A stretch of DNA of 64,000 nt from Winogradskyella sp. (lineage in GTDB: Bacteria > Bacteroidota > Bacteroidia > Flavobacteriales > Flavobacteriaceae), in the NCBI GenBank assembly GCA_002722255.1, contig PBLD01000010.1, positions 62,001 through 126,000 of the forward strand. Direction: 5' to 3'. How positions within the stretch are numbered: the first letter of the stretch is position 1; every line of letters begins with the position of its first letter. The position numbers and the translations under genes were made by a program. Positions 54,260 to 62,145 of the stretch are shown piece by piece. The notes beneath the pieces are model-generated. The model saw nothing but the letters and a program-made list of their open reading frames with translations, searched no databases and was not told the DNA's origin.

Positions 54260-55124
54260 AATCAATACCTTCATAATAGGTGCACAAAAAGCTGGCACAA
54301 CCAGTTTATATGATTGGCTAGGGCAACATCCGGAGATTAATGCGCCTTTAGAAATAAAAGACTATCATTTTTTTTCTTATGATAAGCACTTTAAAAAGGG
54401 AAAGCAATTTTTGGAGTCTTTTTATAAAAAAAGTGATGTAAAAATAAATTTACACGGTGCGGTTAATTATTTGTATTTTGATAAAGTCTGCGCCAAGCGC
54501 ATTTATGAATACAATCCCAAGGCTAAAATAATTATATGTATAAGAAATCCTGTTGATCGTGCAATTTCTGCGTATAAGTATTTTGTGAGAACCTTGAGGG
54601 AGTCAAACTCTTTTTCCGTTGCTTTGGATTTGGAACTCAATCAAAAACTAAACTCTTATGAAGAATTATCTAATAACACTTATATATCTCATGGATTCTA
54701 TGAACAACAAGTAAAAACATATTTAAATTATTTTCCATTGGAACAAATACACTTTGTGCTTTTTGAAGATTTAGTCAATATGCAAAAGCAAAATGATGTG
54801 ATGATAAAAATCTCTGAATTTTTAGATATTAATCAATCTTATACCTATAATTTCCTGCAAAGAAATGCTTCTAGAGCACCTAAGTTTAAAAGTGTTAATT
54901 ATTTGGTTAGAAAATCTGGATTAACAAAATTGATTAAACCATTTGTGCCTTTTAAAATGAGAAAAAGATTAGGGAAAAAAATTGAGGAGTTGAATATTTC
55001 AAATAAAAAAATAGAAGTGGAAGTGTCTTCAGAAGATATAAAAGTATTAGAATTGAATTTAAATGATAAAAATAAAAACTTAAATAAGTTAATTCGTGAT
55101 AATTTTATTAAAAAGTATGTGTAA
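54249..55124 (+). CDS. Sulfotransferase domain protein (third of three)
   Basis: A 291-residue protein and the clearest sulfotransferase: FIIGAQKAGTTSLYDWLGQH at residues 8-27 is the heparan-sulfate-type 5'-PSB loop, and KIIICIRNPVDRAISAYKYF near 94-113 the 3'-PB segment; FYEQQVKTYLNYFP and HFVLFEDLVN follow. It would transfer sulfate from PAPS to sugar hydroxyls or amines. Together with the two genes upstream it suggests a sulfated surface polysaccharide. A 60-nt gap separates it from the next gene. Confidence 0.9.
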   Translation: MGSKINTFIIGAQKAGTTSLYDWLGQHPEINAPLEIKDYHFFSYDKHFKKGKQFLESFYKKSDVKINLHGAVNYLYFDKVCAKRIYEYNPKAKIIICIRNPVDRAISAYKYFVRTLRESNSFSVALDLELNQKLNSYEELSNNTYISHGFYEQQVKTYLNYFPLEQIHFVLFEDLVNMQKQNDVMIKISEFLDINQSYTYNFLQRNASRAPKFKSVNYLVRKSGLTKLIKPFVPFKMRKRLGKKIEELNISNKKIEVEVSSEDIKVLELNLNDKNKNLNKLIRDNFIKKYV

Positions 55125-55184
55125 TGGTTGATGTTACTGAGTTAATTATGGTGTATAATAATTTTTTTTAGAAACATTTCTTAT

Positions 55185-56228
55185 ATGAAAATTCTAATCA
55201 ATACACCAGATTTAAGTTTACCAGGCGGTGTTGCCAACCACTATAAAGGGCTTTTACCATATTGGTCAGAAGAAGTAAAGTACAATTTTGTAGGTGGTCG
55301 TAAAGGGATTCCTGGGTTTCTTATGCTACCCTACGATTATATTAAGTTTACGTTACTATGCCTTTTCAATAAAGTTGATGTGGTCTTATTGAATCCTTCA
55401 TTAGGAAAAACAGCTTTGAAAAGAGACGCACTTTTTTTAAGAATAGCTAAGCGTTTTGGAATAAAAACGTTGATTTTTATACATGGTTGGGATGAGGAGG
55501 TGGAAGTAAAAATAAATAAAACCTCTAAGCTTTTTCAAAGTTTCCTTTTGGCGGATGGCTTTTTTGTTTTGGCAACAGAATTCAAAGAAAAACTCATAAG
55601 TTGGGGAGTTACTGTACCTGTTTGGCTAACATCTACGAAAGTAGATGACCGTTTGCTGCAAGACTTTTCTACGTCTCAAAAAAATAAAAAATCAAAGAAA
55701 TTGTTGTTTTTGGCAAGGGTAGAAAAAAACAAGGGTATCTACATTGCTTTAGAAGCCTTTAAAAAAGTACAAGAGACTAATAAAGAGTTAGCGTTTCAAG
55801 TTGCGGGAAGTGGTTCGGAATTAGCGGCTGCAAAAATTTATTGCAAGGACCATCATATTGAAAATGTAATATTTTCTGGTAATCTAAATGGCGAGCAATT
55901 GACCAATGCCTTTGCTACTAGTGATATTTACATTCTGCCCACATACCATGGAGAAGGTATGCCAACATCGATATTGGAAGCAATGGCTTTTGGGTTACCT
56001 ATAGTGTCAAGACCTGTTGGTGGTTTAGTCGATTTTTTTGAAAATGATAAAATGGGATATTTGGTAGAGAGTTTAGATCCACAAGATTTTGCGGATAAGA
56101 TTATACTCATTATTAACAACAGCGCTAAGTTAAGTGCAATGTCGCAATATAATCATAACTATGCCAAACAACATTTTATGGCAAGTAAAGTAGTAAAACA
56201 ACTAGAAGAAAAAATTGCAAATGTCTAA
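55185..56228 (+). CDS. Glycosyltransferase family 4
   Basis: A 347-residue GT-B enzyme. The N-terminal LPGGVANHYKGLLPYW (about residues 12-27) is the acceptor-side glycine loop; the C-terminal half has KKLLFLARVEKNKGI, VAGSGSELAAAK and the EX7E donor motif region HGEGMPTSILEAMAFGLPIV. Retaining transfer of a sugar to the growing lipid-linked unit is expected. It overlaps the following gene by 8 nt when that gene starts at its ATG. Confidence 0.93.
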   Translation: MKILINTPDLSLPGGVANHYKGLLPYWSEEVKYNFVGGRKGIPGFLMLPYDYIKFTLLCLFNKVDVVLLNPSLGKTALKRDALFLRIAKRFGIKTLIFIHGWDEEVEVKINKTSKLFQSFLLADGFFVLATEFKEKLISWGVTVPVWLTSTKVDDRLLQDFSTSQKNKKSKKLLFLARVEKNKGIYIALEAFKKVQETNKELAFQVAGSGSELAAAKIYCKDHHIENVIFSGNLNGEQLTNAFATSDIYILPTYHGEGMPTSILEAMAFGLPIVSRPVGGLVDFFENDKMGYLVESLDPQDFADKIILIINNSAKLSAMSQYNHNYAKQHFMASKVVKQLEEKIANV

Positions 56229-57432
56229 GGTTACGCAATCATTCCAAAACCTCAAATCCTACTGCGAAACCCAAAACTTCGCAGGTTGGGACCCTTACGA
56301 TGGTTTAAACTCTAAGGTGTTTCAAGCATTGCCCTTAAAGCATTGGGATTTGGCACGCTTGGCCTGGATACAAGGCTTTAAGCGCAGTCCTGTTAATTTT
56401 AGAAAATTATTATTGGTGCCTAAGGAGCACAACTCCAAAGGCATAGCATTGTTTCTTTTAGGCTATTGCAGGTTATATGAAGCAGCTAGTAATGGTAAAA
56501 CCGAATTCGGAACCTCAGAAGAACTTTTAGATAAGATAAAATACATAACCCAACTACTTTTAGATCTAAAAGTAGAAGGTTGTGCTGGTGCATGTTGGGG
56601 TTATAACTTTGATTGGCAGGCAAGACGACTCTTCCTTTTCAAAAAAAATACACCAACAGTAGTAGCAACAGCATTTTGTGTAGAAGCACTGATAGAAAGC
56701 TATAAGATTACACAAGACGAAAGCGTGTTAAATACTGCCTTGTCATCAGCAGAATTTGTACTAAAGGATTTATCCCGTACAGCACACGGTAATGGACACA
56801 TCTTTTCATACAGTGTCAAAGACGGCAACAATACGGTAATCAATGCATCATTATTAGGAGCAAAAATTTTAAGCTATGCTTATAAATACAAGCAAAAGCA
56901 AACGTATTTAGAAATGGCAAAAAGAGCAGTTGTTGCAGCTTGTGATTTGCAAGAAGATGATGGCTCTTGGATTTATGGATTATTGCCAGTACAATCTTGG
57001 AAAGACAGTTTTCACACCGGCTTTAATTTAGATGCCATAGAAACCTATCAGCAAAATACGGACGATACCACGTTTCAAGAATACATAGACAAAGGGTGGA
57101 AATACTATACAGCACACTTTTTTGAAGCAGATGGCAAACCAAAATATTATCACGATAAAACCTACCCTATAGACATTCATTGTCCGGCACAAGTTATAGT
57201 AACAGCATCAAAACTCAATCAATTCAAAGCACATCTAGCGCTTTTAGAACGTACGCTAAATTGGACGATTGAGAACATGCAATCCAAAAAAGGCTATTTT
57301 TATTACCAATACAGACAAGGCATTAGTTCAAAGATTCCATACATGCGGTGGAGTAATGCTTTTATGTTTAATGCAATGGCACATTATTACTTAGAAAAAA
57401 CAAATAATCATGGAGTCGCAAGCCTTAAATAA
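56221..57432 (+). CDS. Putative alpha/alpha-barrel protein of the polysaccharide locus, function unknown
   Basis: A 403-residue protein rich in aromatic and helical repeats (CWGYNFDWQARRLFLFKKN, VVATAFCVEALIESY, DDGSWIYGLL, DSFHTGFNLDAIETYQQ, MRWSNAFMFNAMAHYYLEK). The regular helix pairs suggest an (alpha/alpha)6 toroid as in six-hairpin glycosidases, epimerases and some lyases; I see no confirmed catalytic pair. I start it at ATG 56221 rather than the TTG at 56215. It overlaps both neighbours and is therefore part of the same operon. Homologues are seen, to my knowledge, in Bacteroidota polysaccharide clusters, sometimes under misleading names. Confidence 0.7.
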   Translation: MSKVTQSFQNLKSYCETQNFAGWDPYDGLNSKVFQALPLKHWDLARLAWIQGFKRSPVNFRKLLLVPKEHNSKGIALFLLGYCRLYEAASNGKTEFGTSEELLDKIKYITQLLLDLKVEGCAGACWGYNFDWQARRLFLFKKNTPTVVATAFCVEALIESYKITQDESVLNTALSSAEFVLKDLSRTAHGNGHIFSYSVKDGNNTVINASLLGAKILSYAYKYKQKQTYLEMAKRAVVAACDLQEDDGSWIYGLLPVQSWKDSFHTGFNLDAIETYQQNTDDTTFQEYIDKGWKYYTAHFFEADGKPKYYHDKTYPIDIHCPAQVIVTASKLNQFKAHLALLERTLNWTIENMQSKKGYFYYQYRQGISSKIPYMRWSNAFMFNAMAHYYLEKTNNHGVASLK

Positions 57433-58108
57433 CGTCATTACATACGCACCAAAATCTAGAGAACAGCTCATAGACTATGCCTTTGAGCACCATAAAATCC
57501 TAGTAGCCGTAAATGCTGAAAAAATTCTACATGCCACTGATCAAAGTCGTGCCATCATTAACCGAAACTTAGGCTATCCAGATGGTATAGGTGCCGTTTG
57601 GGCATTACATAAAAAAGGCTATAAAGAGGTGGTTAAAATTCCAGGATGCGAACTTTGGTTAGATATTGTAAAAAAACACCATAAAACGAAGGCCTTTTAT
57701 TTGGTAGGAGGCAAACAAGACGTTATTGAAGAAACAGTAACAAAGCTAAAACAAGACTTCAAAGGTATCAATATCTGTAACTATAGAAATGGCTACATTA
57801 AAACTGAAGCTGAAGAAAAAGCACTTATTGAGGATATTGTACAACACCAACCAGATGTCGTTTTTGTAGCTATGGGCTCACCAAAACAAGAATTGCTCAT
57901 GGAGCGTATTCAGCAAAAACATCAGGCCGTATATCAAGGCTTAGGGGGAAGCTTTGATGTGTATACTGGTAATGTAAAACGCGCTCCAAAATGGTGGGTT
58001 AAAAATAATCTGGAATGGGCATACAGACTTATTAACCAGCCCTCAAGGATTAAGCGTCAAATTCATTTGGTACGTTTTTTAGCAAATTTAATATTAGGGA
58101 AATATTAA
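57410..58108 (+). CDS. WecG/TagA/CpsF family glycosyltransferase (GT26)
   Basis: A 232-residue protein of the GT26 family: NRNLGYPDGIGAVWALHKKG (about residues 49-68), FYLVGGKQDVIEETV, VFVAMGSPKQELLMERI and the C-terminal QGLGGSFDVYTGNVKRAPKW are diagnostic. Members transfer N-acetylmannosamine or related sugars to lipid-linked GlcNAc as an early step. Its presence fits the WecB epimerase 0.9 kb downstream, which makes UDP-ManNAc. It overlaps the preceding gene by 23 nt. Confidence 0.93.
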   Translation: MESQALNNVITYAPKSREQLIDYAFEHHKILVAVNAEKILHATDQSRAIINRNLGYPDGIGAVWALHKKGYKEVVKIPGCELWLDIVKKHHKTKAFYLVGGKQDVIEETVTKLKQDFKGINICNYRNGYIKTEAEEKALIEDIVQHQPDVVFVAMGSPKQELLMERIQQKHQAVYQGLGGSFDVYTGNVKRAPKWWVKNNLEWAYRLINQPSRIKRQIHLVRFLANLILGKY

Positions 58109-58820
58109 TAACACAAAATAATGGCTGCTTAGCATTTTAAACACAAGCCAAACCGCCACGTCAGTTCGAGTATTTTATTCGAAGTATGAGAATAAAATGT
58201 ATCGAGCACAACAAAACACAAATTACCCTCACTGCGAGGAACGAAGCAGTCTCAAAAAGAAAAAACACAAGCCAAACCGCCACGTCAGTTCGAGTGTTTT
58301 ATTCGAAGCATGAGAATAAAATGTATCGAGAACCTATACCCGTAGCAGCACATCAAATCCAATTCCGAATGGAATCGGAACCCGCTGTCAGCAGTATATA
58401 TAAACAAAATCCGTTAAAAAAGCTGAAGCCTTGGAAGCCATTATTGTTATGCTGAACTTGCTTCAGTAATTCAGCATCTCATCAAAGCACCACAACAATA
58501 GCAAACTATCACAACAAGGCACAATACAGTCTAAAAAAGAAAACACTATCCAAGCCGTCACTATGAGGAACGAAATAGTCTTAAAAAGAAAACACACAAC
58601 CCAAACCGCCACGTCAGTTCGAGTATTTTATTCGAAGCATGAGAATAAAATGTATCGAGAACCAACAAAATATAGACAAATGTCATTCCGAGCGTAGTGA
58701 AGAAATCTCAAAAAAAGAAAAAGCCAATCCAAAAGACAAATGTTATAAATAAGACCACGAGTCAATCCTTTAAGTTGCATTAAGTTTATGCTATTAAAAA
58801 ACAATATTTGATTAGGATCT

Positions 58821-58875
58821 CCGCTGGGTCTCCTCCGGAGCTCCTTCGGGTCTCCTTCGGGGTTCCTTCGGGTTA
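58821..58875. repeat. Five GC-rich tandem units of exactly 11 bp
   Basis: Successive units are CCGCTGGGTCT, CCTCCGGAGCT, CCTTCGGGTCT, CCTTCGGGGTT and CCTTCGGGTTA, starting at 58821, 58832, 58843, 58854 and 58865. Three of them contain CCTTCGGG, which as RNA is a stem capped by a UUCG tetraloop. The block is far richer in GC than its surroundings. Confidence 0.75.
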
Positions 58876-58952
58876 AGGCGGGTCTTTATCAAAAACATAA
58901 AAATCTTTAATACAAAAGCGGTAAGTCATACAAGAAAATTGTTAAAAACACA

Positions 58953-58960
58953 TAAATTTG
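58953..58960 (+). promoter_or_regulatory. -7 element upstream of wecB
   Basis: TAAATTTG is a perfect TAnnTTTG match, 48 nt before the wecB start. A TTG lies at 58939 but is too close to serve as the -33 box. Confidence 0.4.
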
Positions 58961-59008
58961 TGCTATCAATAAAATAACTATAATAAAATCAATCAACCTA
59001 AAACTATC

Positions 59009-60103
59009 ATGTACAACATCACAATCATAGCAGGTGCAAGGCCTAACTTTATGAAAATAGCACCAATCATCCATGCTATTGAAAATGCAAAAAAGCGAGG
59101 TGAAGCCTTAGACTACCGTTTAGTACACACTGGACAGCATTATGATAAGAATATGTCAGGTAGTTTTTTTGAACAGCTTAGTATTCCAGAACCGCATATC
59201 AATCTTGAATGTAGTGGTGGTACGCAAGCTGAGCAAACAGCAGCGATTTTAGTGAATTTTGAAAAGGAGTTAACTCAGCATCCTACCGATTTGGTTTTAG
59301 TGGTAGGAGATGTCACTTCAACTATGGCGTGTGCTTTAGTAGCGCAAAAACTGCACACTAAAGTGGCTCATGTTGAAGCAGGCATTCGTTCTGGGGATTG
59401 GACCATGCCAGAGGAAATTAATAGATTAGTTACAGACAGTATTACCAACTATTTCTTTACCACATCAGAACTGGCTAACCAAAACCTTCGTAATAATGGT
59501 GTAGCGGACAACCAGATTTTTTATGTCGGTAATACCATGATAGATACGCTTTTAAAACAACGTCCAAACTTTAAGGCACCAGAGGTTTGGAGTCAATTAC
59601 ATCTTAAGCCTAAGTCTTATATTGTAATGACGCTTCATAGACCAGCTAATGTCGATGAAGAGAGCCAGTTAAAGGCTATGATAGACGAGATTGTAGAAAA
59701 CACTCAGGATTTGCCATTAATTTTTCCGGTGCACCCAAGGACGGCAAAAATATTAGAACGCTTAAAGGTGTCTCATCCAAGACTTCATATGGTAGCACCT
59801 TTAAGTTATTTAGAGTTTAATTACCTTGTAGAAAATGCCAAGGCAGTGATTACAGATTCAGGTGGCATCACAGAAGAAACTTCTGTAATGAATGTACCTT
59901 GCATGACCCTAAGAGATAATACAGAGCGACCTGAGACTATGGATTTAGGAACAAATGAGTTGGTGGGCACAAATCCGAAGGCGATTAAACCGTATCTGGA
60001 AAAACTTTTTAAAGGAGAATGGAAACGCTATCAAACAATTCCGCTTTGGGATGGTAAAACTGCAGAAAGAATCGTAAGTCATATTTTAAATATAAACAAG
60101 TAA
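59009..60103 (+). CDS. wecB: UDP-N-acetylglucosamine 2-epimerase (non-hydrolysing)
   Basis: A 364-residue GT-B-fold epimerase of normal length. IIAGARPNFMKIAPIIHA (residues 5-22), GQHYDKNMSG, VVGDVTSTMA, HVEAGIRSGDWTMPEEINR (in parts HVEAGIRSG and PEEINRLVTD), VHPRT and DSGGITEETSVMNVPC are the hallmark blocks, with catalytic Asp, Glu and His residues in place. It interconverts UDP-GlcNAc and UDP-ManNAc in the cytoplasm. With the GT26 enzyme upstream it points to ManNAc in the polysaccharide. It is followed after 89 nt by the initiating sugar-phosphate transferase. Confidence 0.95.
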   Translation: MYNITIIAGARPNFMKIAPIIHAIENAKKRGEALDYRLVHTGQHYDKNMSGSFFEQLSIPEPHINLECSGGTQAEQTAAILVNFEKELTQHPTDLVLVVGDVTSTMACALVAQKLHTKVAHVEAGIRSGDWTMPEEINRLVTDSITNYFFTTSELANQNLRNNGVADNQIFYVGNTMIDTLLKQRPNFKAPEVWSQLHLKPKSYIVMTLHRPANVDEESQLKAMIDEIVENTQDLPLIFPVHPRTAKILERLKVSHPRLHMVAPLSYLEFNYLVENAKAVITDSGGITEETSVMNVPCMTLRDNTERPETMDLGTNELVGTNPKAIKPYLEKLFKGEWKRYQTIPLWDGKTAERIVSHILNINK

Positions 60104-60192
60104 TAATTTGTAGATATTGTCCCAAACATCTTATTCTTCATTTAGAAATTTGTATCTTTCTAAACCCCTAAGATGTTTTAAAATCAACCCGC

Positions 60193-61284
60193 ATGTTTGA
60201 AACATTACTTGAGAATTTTACCCCTGAAAAAAATATAACCATCTGGCTCATTGTGGCTTTTGTACTGGCGTTTTTAATTGCTTTTCAGACGTTCCCTACC
60301 ATATTGTATGTGGCCAAAGAGAAACATTTAATGGATGAACCTGATAGTAGAAGTGTACATTCTGATAAAACCCCAACGCTTGGAGGTATAGGTATTTTTG
60401 TTGGGCTTATTGTAGTAATGACTCTTGTAGGGGCTTTTCTAAATACAAAAGTGCTACTCCTTGTAATGAGTGGCTTAACCATTCTTTTTTTCTTAGGGCT
60501 TAAAGACGATTTAACGGTGCTTTCTGCAAGGAAAAAATTTATCGGTCAAATCGTTGCAGCGAGTCTGCTTATTGTGTTTACCAACACCAGAATAATAGGC
60601 TTCTCTAAGATTTTAGATATTGATGTTTTGCCGTATTGGGTGTCTGTAGGGTTTACACTATTTGTATATATTCTTATTATTAATGCTTACAATTTAATTG
60701 ATGGTGTAGATGGATTGGCAGGTACAATAGCATGTTGTATTAGTGCAATCTTTGTTTATCTCTTCGTTAATTCTAATGAATTAAGTTTAGCCACTATAGC
60801 GATTGCGCTATGCGGATGTTTATTAGCGTTTCTAAGATTTAATTTTTCAAAGACAAATAAAATCTTTATGGGAGATACAGGGTCTATGATTGTAGGGTTT
60901 CTTTTAGCGTTTTTTACAATCAGTTTTATTAATATGGCACAGTTAGATAAGTCATCAGCTTATTTTAAAGCATCGCCAGCCTTAGCATTTGCACTATTAT
61001 TCTACCCGCTTTTAGATACACTCCGAATTTTTTTAATCAGGATTGTTATTCATAAAACAAGTCCTTTTAAAGCCGATAAAAATCATATTCACCATAAATT
61101 TATAAAACATGGTTATAGCCATTTAATGACTACTGTTTTAATCAGTAGTATTAATGTGGTTATAATAGGGATAGCATTTAATTTGTTACACCTTAATCTA
61201 AATACACAAATTATATTTTTAATGCTTTATGGTTCTGCACTTTATACATTGCCGTTTCTGTTAAAGAAAATAGGTAATAAATGA
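60193..61284 (+). CDS. WecA/MraY-family undecaprenyl-phosphate sugar-1-phosphate transferase
   Basis: A 363-residue polytopic enzyme of the PNPT family, about 11 helices. PTLGGIGIFVGLI (about residues 62-74), LKDDLTVLSARKKF, NLIDGVDGLAGT and FMGDTGSMIVGF carry the catalytic aspartates; the HIHHKFIKHGYSH loop near residue 300 is the WecA-type His motif. It would attach GlcNAc-1-phosphate (or a related sugar) to undecaprenyl phosphate and start repeat-unit assembly. It differs from the mraY gene in the dcw cluster by lacking its long hydrophilic loop. A near-consensus -7 TATCTTTC is at 60153-60160. Confidence 0.92.
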   Translation: MFETLLENFTPEKNITIWLIVAFVLAFLIAFQTFPTILYVAKEKHLMDEPDSRSVHSDKTPTLGGIGIFVGLIVVMTLVGAFLNTKVLLLVMSGLTILFFLGLKDDLTVLSARKKFIGQIVAASLLIVFTNTRIIGFSKILDIDVLPYWVSVGFTLFVYILIINAYNLIDGVDGLAGTIACCISAIFVYLFVNSNELSLATIAIALCGCLLAFLRFNFSKTNKIFMGDTGSMIVGFLLAFFTISFINMAQLDKSSAYFKASPALAFALLFYPLLDTLRIFLIRIVIHKTSPFKADKNHIHHKFIKHGYSHLMTTVLISSINVVIIGIAFNLLHLNLNTQIIFLMLYGSALYTLPFLLKKIGNK

Positions 61285-61325
61285 GTTTAAGACAAAGCTG
61301 AGGTTGTCATAATATTATAATTGCT

Positions 61326-61356
61326 TTTGCCAATCCTCTAAATGCGGTTATATTTG
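61326..61356 (+). promoter_or_regulatory. Canonical promoter of the wza-wzc unit
   Basis: TTTG (61326-61329), exactly 19 nt, then TATATTTG (61349-61356): perfect -33 and -7 elements. The -7 ends 24 nt before the wza ATG. It lies after the initiating transferase gene, so export genes have their own transcription start. Confidence 0.85.
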
Positions 61357-61380
61357 CTGAACTTGTAATTATAAGTTTTA

Positions 61381-62142
61381 ATGAAAAGAAGGATATTAAG
61401 TTTATTAGTATTAGTTGTTTTGAGCGCATGCGCTTCAAAAAAGGAGATACTCTACATGCAAGATGCGATGCAGCAAGATAATAGTACGGTAAGCTATGCG
61501 TCAGCAAACATTCAACCTAATGATATATTAAAGATTACAGTTGAAACTACCATACCAGAAGCGGCAATACCTTACAATAAGACGAATGCTTTAGGAGCGC
61601 AACCTCAAAATATCCAAGTCCTTCAATTAGATGGGTATTTAGTGTCAGTAGACAATACTATAACGTTTCCGGTTTTAGGTGAAATCTCAACAGCCAATAA
61701 AACCACTAAGGAATTGGAGGCAGATATTAAACATCAATTAATCTCAGGAGGCCATCTTGTAAGCCCAACAGTAAATATAAGACTTATCAATGCCAAAGTG
61801 ACCATTTTGGGAGAAGTCAAAAATCCAGGAACATACAGCTTTACTGAACAAAATATCACCATATTACAAGCCTTAGGTTATGCTGGTGATTTAACTATTA
61901 ATGGAAAACGTGACGATATTCTTATCACGCGAGAAGTAGATGGAGTCCGTAAAATATCGCATATAGATTTAACCTCGAGCTCATTTATGGATAGTGAATT
62001 TTATTTTATAAAACCAAATGACAATATTATTGTTAATCCGAATAATCCTAAGGTAAAGAGTGCAGGTTTTGTTGGCAATGTCGGTACTATATTAACCATT
62101 GCATCATTAGCGCTTAGTATTACAATTTTACTCACAAGATAA
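61381..62142 (+). CDS. wza: Polysaccharide export outer-membrane lipoprotein (Wza/BexD type)
   Basis: A 253-residue lipoprotein with lipobox LSAC (Cys17). The poly-export domain opens with SANIQPNDILKITVETTIPE (in parts) and contains GYLVSVDNTITFPVLGEI near residues 80-97; the SLBB repeat follows with VTILGEVKNPGTYSF (about 140-154) and ITILQALGYAGDLT. A C-terminal hydrophobic segment (ILTIASLALSITILLT) may cross the membrane. Wza oligomers form the outer-membrane exit channel. Bacteroidota versions are shorter than E. coli Wza (379 residues). It is followed after 3 nt by wzc. Confidence 0.93.
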   Translation: MKRRILSLLVLVVLSACASKKEILYMQDAMQQDNSTVSYASANIQPNDILKITVETTIPEAAIPYNKTNALGAQPQNIQVLQLDGYLVSVDNTITFPVLGEISTANKTTKELEADIKHQLISGGHLVSPTVNIRLINAKVTILGEVKNPGTYSFTEQNITILQALGYAGDLTINGKRDDILITREVDGVRKISHIDLTSSSFMDSEFYFIKPNDNIIVNPNNPKVKSAGFVGNVGTILTIASLALSITILLTR

Positions 62143-62145
62143 GGT

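Larger units (their letters stand above)
58109..59008. repeat. Second repeat field (900 nt) between the glycosyltransferases and wecB
   Basis: No gene is credible here. Three near-identical palindromic modules GTCAGTTCGAG...ATGTATCGAG occur at 58159-58210, 58283-58334 and 58612-58663, with an inner stem TTTTATTC/GAATAAAA. Two GAGGAACGAA modules lie at 58229-58254 and 58557-58582, a TGCTGAACTTGCTTCAG module at 58450-58481 and GTCATTCCGAGCGTAGTGAA at 58682-58710. Longer composite units (ACACAAGCCAAACCGCCAC plus module) are duplicated. An open frame at 58186-58455 is built from these repeats and is not a gene. Confidence 0.8.

Noticed and set aside
58186..58455. 89-residue coding gene in the right repeat field
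   Set aside because: The frame runs through GTCAGTTCGAG and GAGGAACGAA repeat modules; the product is repeat-derived.
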